DNA from: JBBDNT01 sp040877445
GTDB lineage: Bacteria > Planctomycetota > Planctomycetia > Planctomycetales > Planctomycetaceae
Assembly (NCBI GenBank): GCA_040877445.1
Contig: JBBDNT010000138.1
Coordinates: 1-5,129 of the forward strand
Direction: 5' to 3'
DNA: 5,129 nucleotides
The notes under the pieces were generated by a model. The model was not told the DNA's origin, ran no database searches, and saw nothing but the letters and a program-made list of their open reading frames with translations. Shown in pieces: positions 4,233-5,129 of this stretch (its first letter is position 1; every line of letters starts with the position of its first letter). A program made the translations under genes and the position numbers.

Positions 4233-5129
4233 GAATCGCCCCCGCCATCGCGCGTTCGGGGGTTCCGTTCTCGGCCGGTCGCGGGAGCAGCCTCCGCGGA
4301 CTCAGCAGGCGGCACAGGTTGCGGGCCGCGCCGTACCAGCCGTCGAGCTTGGCGGCGAGCGTGGCGGCGGTGTCGCTTTGCTCGGCGGTGAAACGTCCCC
4401 AGTCGAAGGGATCGTCAGCGGGATGAATCGTATCGCCTTCGGTCGTCAGAGCGCACAGCACGCCGGCGTCGCGGGCGGCCTCGTCGAGCGGCGGCCCCGA
4501 AAAGCCGAGCCGCTTCGTTCCGTACGGAAACGCGAACGTGGCGTCTTCGAGGCCGAACTTCTTCCACATCACGTCGAGCGAGAATCGCAACTCGCGATAC
4601 AGCAACTCCGGCTTGTTTCGAAAGTCGCCGTGCGTGTGCGTGTGCGTGCCGAGGTCGATCAACCCGCCCCGCTGCATTTCCTTGCACTGCCAGGTGGCGA
4701 GCGGCCTCCAGGAATCGATGGGCACTTTCGCGGTGCCCGCCGCCTCCCAGTCGTCGTTGGGGAACGGCGTGCGGCCGTCGAGATAGGCGGTGGCGAGGAA
4801 GATCGTCGCCGGAACGCCGATCTCGCGCAGGATGGGATAGGCGTCGGTGTAGTTGTTCTCGTAACCGTCGTCGAAGGTGACGACGAACGATCGCCGCGGA
4901 ATCGGCCGTCCCGCCGCGCACAATTTGAGCACGTCGCGCAAATGCAGCGGCCGATAGCCCCGCGCGATCAGCCCCCGCATCTGGGAACGGAACCTGCGCG
5001 GGGTGACGTTCCAGGTGGGGAACGGCGCATCGGGAACGGCGTCGGTGACGCGATGATACATCAGAATGCCGAACGTCCCCGGCGCGCGCCAGCCCGCGAC
5101 CGTGCGGCACGCCGCCGCGGCGCGGGCCG
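4225..5129 (-). CDS. NodB-family polysaccharide deacetylase, N-terminus beyond the window
   Basis: This enzyme is a metal-dependent carbohydrate esterase (family 4 type) that removes acetyl groups from N-acetylated sugars. Counting from the first in-window ATG (5061), motif 1 is TFDDGY (62-67, with D64 and D65), motif 2 is HTHTH (140-144, H140 and H144 being the H-x3-H metal ligands), and motif 3 is FAFPYGT (176-182). ALTTEGDT (204-211) fits a later family motif. The aspartate and both histidines are all present, so it should be active. That ATG is probably not the true start: the frame stays open to 5128 with no ATG, GTG or TTG, and reads VAGWRAPGTFGILMYHRVTD across it. GILMYHRV is the conserved opening strand of the family, so the ATG falls inside a conserved block. 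A signal peptide cannot be judged. It is the first of the visible co-directional genes and overlaps the flippase start by 8 bases. Substrate, and whether it acts in cytoplasm or periplasm, cannot be told. Confidence 0.92.
   Translation of the reverse strand, partial: ARAAAACRTVAGWRAPGTFGILMYHRVTDAVPDAPFPTWNVTPRRFRSQMRGLIARGYRPLHLRDVLKLCAAGRPIPRRSFVVTFDDGYENNYTDAYPILREIGVPATIFLATAYLDGRTPFPNDDWEAAGTAKVPIDSWRPLATWQCKEMQRGGLIDLGTHTHTHGDFRNKPELLYRELRFSLDVMWKKFGLEDATFAFPYGTKRLGFSGPPLDEAARDAGVLCALTTEGDTIHPADDPFDWGRFTAEQSDTAATLAAKLDGWYGAARNLCRLLSPRRLLPRPAENGTPERAMAGAIHG

Noticed and set aside
2853..4391. Long plus-strand open frame of 512 codons opposite the flippase and deacetylase
   Set aside because: It is an antisense shadow of high-GC coding sequence: the protein is dominated by R, E, H, Q and G, has no recognisable domain, and spans two real genes on the other strand.

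Overview
The window is a stretch of GC-rich bacterial DNA (my estimate is about 65% G+C). Every convincing gene lies on the minus strand, so transcription runs from the right edge to the left. The four genes belong to a cell-surface polysaccharide locus of the Wzx/Wzy type. None has a clear Shine-Dalgarno sequence. That, the GC content and the GTAG/GTGG hairpin repeats between genes would fit a planctomycete, perhaps of the Pirellulales, but there is no rRNA or other marker here and the assignment is only a guess.

In transcription order: (1) 5129-4225, a NodB-family polysaccharide deacetylase. Its reading frame is still open at the right edge, so its true start lies outside. (2) 4232-2829, a multi-span Wzx-like oligosaccharide flippase, which overlaps the deacetylase by 8 bases (ATGGATAG). 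(3) 2828-2586, a 243-base spacer packed with palindromes. (4) 2585-1206, a Wzy/WaaL/ExoQ-type O-antigen polymerase or ligase. (5) 1145-72, a CelD/BcsL-type GNAT acyltransferase, with a possible upstream GTG start at 1184. (6) 70-1, a tandem array of a 7-base unit that begins one base after that gene's stop codon and continues past the left edge.

Together the genes suggest export and polymerisation of a repeat-unit glycan (flippase plus polymerase/ligase), with tailoring by deacetylation and probably by N- or O-acylation. No glycosyltransferase, polysaccharide co-polymerase or outer-membrane export gene is visible here. Those would have to lie outside the window.

The most unusual content is the repeat cluster at 2592-2912. 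Two copies of a REP-like element, each a GTAG tetranucleotide followed by an 18-base palindrome, face each other in inverted orientation. Between them lie two tandem copies of a second palindrome and one related copy in the opposite orientation. Within each of the two families the copies differ by a paired (compensatory) base change in the stem, which points to selection on the hairpin. One REP-like copy lies inside the flippase reading frame and appears to supply its last 27 codons. The other abuts the start codon of the polymerase/ligase gene.
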